From positions 1 to 64,000 of the forward strand of contig CAJXKF010000007.1 of NCBI GenBank assembly GCA_913055695.1: 64,000 nt of DNA. The letters run 5' to 3'. Origin of the DNA: an uncultured Methylophaga sp. (GTDB lineage Bacteria; Pseudomonadota; Gammaproteobacteria; Nitrosococcales; Methylophagaceae). The translations under genes and the position numbers were made by a program. The notes under the pieces are model-generated. The model was not told the DNA's origin. It saw nothing but the letters and a program-made list of their open reading frames with translations, and searched no databases. Positions 62,527 through 64,000 of the stretch are shown piece by piece (within the stretch, counting starts at the first letter, position 1; every line of letters starts with the position of its first letter).

Positions 62527-64000
62527 CAGATATCTCCGTCATAGGACAGGGCCGGTCCCAGCCAGCGTTCAGCGGTGGCCATATCCCAGCCCTTACGTTT
62601 GGCGTAATCTTCCACCTGATCCTGATCGATTTTACCCAGACCGAAATAACGTGACTCAGGATGGGCGAAATAGAAACCACTCACTGCCGCGGTCGGCAGC
62701 ATCGCAAAGGACTCGGTGATGGTCATGTCGGCATGGGTTTCCGGATCAATCAGCTCCCAGAGCAATCCCTTTTCGGTGTGGTCGGGGCAGGCCGGATAAC
62801 CCGGTGCCGGCCGGATACCCTGATATTTCTCATCGATGAGGGCCTCGTTATCGAGGTTTTCTTCACTGGCATAGCCCCAGAATTCCTTACGCACACGTTC
62901 GTGCATACGCTCGGCAAAGGCCTCGGCCAGTCGGTCTGCCAGGGCTTTGAGCATGATGCTGTGATAGTCATCATGATCGGCATCAAAACGCTCGACATGT
63001 TCATCAATGCCGATACCGGCAGTCACCGCAAAGGCGCCGATATAATCATTGACGCCACTCTCTTTCGGTGCCACGAAGTCAGCCAGTGCGGCATTGGGCC
63101 GGCCCGGCGGGCGCTCGGTCTGCTGACGCAGACTGTGTAGGGTCATCAGCACCTCAGCGCGATCATCATCAGTGTAGACTTCAATATCATCATCATTGAC
63201 GCTGTTAGCCGGGAACAGGCCAATCACGGCCTTGGCGGTCAGCCATTTCTCGTCGACGATTTGTTTGAGCATTGTCTGGGCATCATGGAAAAGATGGGTG
63301 GCATGTTCACCGACAATTTCATCTTCCAGGATGCGTGGAAATTTACCGGCCAGTTCCCAGGACTGGAAAAACGGGGTCCAGTCGATGCGATCGACCAGTT
63401 CTTCCAGCGGGTAGTCGGAAAACACTTCCAGGCCGAGTTTGGCCGGTTTGGTGGGCTGATAGGCCTGCCAGTCAATTTTGGTTTTGTTGGCACGCGCCTC
63501 GGCAATCGGTAACTGACGGCGTGTGCTCTTACGGCCGGTGTGACGGGCACGCTTTTCTTCGTAGTCTTTTTTCAGCTCGGCAATAAAGCCGTCGCGGGCG
63601 TCTTTACTGACCAGTTTTTGCGCCACCCCCACAGCGCGTGAGGCATCTTTCACATAAATGCTGCAGCCGTGATAATTGGGTTCGATTTTTACCGCAGTGT
63701 GAATCAAAGAGGTGGTTGCACCGCCTATCATCAACGGCACTTCAAAGCCCAGTCGCTCCATTTCCTTGGCGACGTGAACCATTTCATCCAGTGACGGTGT
63801 AATCAGACCGGACAGACCGATAATATCGACATTTTCTTTTCTGGCGGTATCGAGAATGGTCTGTGCCGGCACCATCACGCCCAGATCGATGACTTCAAAG
63901 TTATTACACTGCAACACTACGCCGACGATATTCTTACCGATATCGTGCACGTCGCCCTTGACCGTGGCCATCAGGATCTTGCCGTTGTTCTTGCTGGTAT
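62526..64000 (-). CDS. metH: Cobalamin-dependent methionine synthase (partial, C-terminal part)
   Basis: The open frame continues in-phase to the window edge, so the real start lies beyond 64000. Encoded here are the cobalamin-binding domain with the B12 histidine motif GDVHDIG, and the C-terminal activation domain, including [18 protein letters not shown]-like AdoMet-binding residues and the family end [14 protein letters not shown]. It makes methionine from homocysteine and methyltetrahydrofolate. The N-terminal homocysteine and folate domains are missing from the window, not from the gene. It is upstream of slyX and tmcA in one transcription unit. Confidence 0.96.
   Translation of the reverse strand, partial: TSKNNGKILMATVKGDVHDIGKNIVGVVLQCNNFEVIDLGVMVPAQTILDTARKENVDIIGLSGLITPSLDEMVHVAKEMERLGFEVPLMIGGATTSLIHTAVKIEPNYHGCSIYVKDASRAVGVAQKLVSKDARDGFIAELKKDYEEKRARHTGRKSTRRQLPIAEARANKTKIDWQAYQPTKPAKLGLEVFSDYPLEELVDRIDWTPFFQSWELAGKFPRILEDEIVGEHATHLFHDAQTMLKQIVDEKWLTAKAVIGLFPANSVNDDDIEVYTDDDRAEVLMTLHSLRQQTERPPGRPNAALADFVAPKESGVNDYIGAFAVTAGIGIDEHVERFDADHDDYHSIMLKALADRLAEAFAERMHERVRKEFWGYASEENLDNEALIDEKYQGIRPAPGYPACPDHTEKGLLWELIDPETHADMTITESFAMLPTAAVSGFYFAHPESRYFGLGKIDQDQVEDYAKRKGWDMATAERWLGPALSYDGDI

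Noticed and set aside
1-64000. CRISPR, tRNA, rRNA, prophage or defence island
   Set aside because: No regularly spaced repeats, no tRNA-like cloverleaf noticed, no integrase, capsid, nuclease or restriction genes; genes are conserved housekeeping and motility loci.

Overview
This 64 kb window is a densely coded chromosomal segment of a motile, Gram-negative gammaproteobacterium. The LPS/outer-membrane genes (msbA, lpxK, kdsB, lolC, lolD), the polar-type flagellar set (flhF, flhG, fliA, cheZ, separate motor genes) and a gene order recalling Pseudomonas-type genomes support this. A Methylophaga-like methylotroph is one candidate (zwf, pgl and glk are present), but nothing here fixes the genus. 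Nearly every gene is an intact housekeeping or motility gene; I found no prophage, CRISPR array, tRNA or rRNA. The last gene (metH) runs off the right edge.

Layout. 1-774: gene-free, hairpin-rich left edge with a possible insertion-sequence end and two inverted REP-like repeats. 775-10272: central carbon and membrane genes: glgA-ppc on the minus strand, zwf divergent from glgA, then psd and a P-type cation ATPase on the minus strand. 10360-29638: one long plus-strand flagellar/chemotaxis run: two fliL-type genes, fliMNOPQR, flhBAFG, fliA, cheYZAB, a MotAB-type stator pair, a ParA-like ATPase, two CheW-type proteins, a 59-aa proline/acid-rich protein and a DUF2802 membrane protein. Most junctions overlap or are a few bases apart. 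29641-33604 (minus): a GGDEF-EAL protein and a FliK-like/FlhB-tail pair. 33671-39688: a GYF-like/pentapeptide membrane protein, a DUF2238 protein, apaG, glk-pgl, a SIMPL-domain protein and ilvA.

39826-50072: rpiA, lolC-lolD, a DUF2062 protein, comEC, then exbB-exbD-msbA-lpxK-ycaR-kdsB, an envelope-biogenesis cluster. 50040-52824 (minus): rne and a small gene wedged between rne and kdsB; rne has a structured leader. 53511-57820: rluC, a HAD phosphatase, an S49 peptidase, a 46-aa ORF, an HDOD protein and adk. 57860-60311: a ketohexokinase-like PfkB kinase, a Rieske protein and a permease. 60292-64000 (minus): metH (partial), slyX and tmcA.

The genes fall into four working groups: glucose-6-phosphate oxidation (glk, zwf, pgl, rpiA) with anaplerosis and glycogen synthesis (ppc, glgA); flagellar export, motor and polar chemotaxis array; lipid A/LPS/lipoprotein export; and RNA metabolism (rne, rluC, tmcA). 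I see no clearly new defence or biosynthetic system. The more unusual points are the covarying repeat pair at the left edge, the ribosome-site palindrome before rne, the leader hairpins of the GGDEF-EAL gene, several uncharacterised tiny ORFs, and the ketohexokinase-like kinase beside a Rieske protein.
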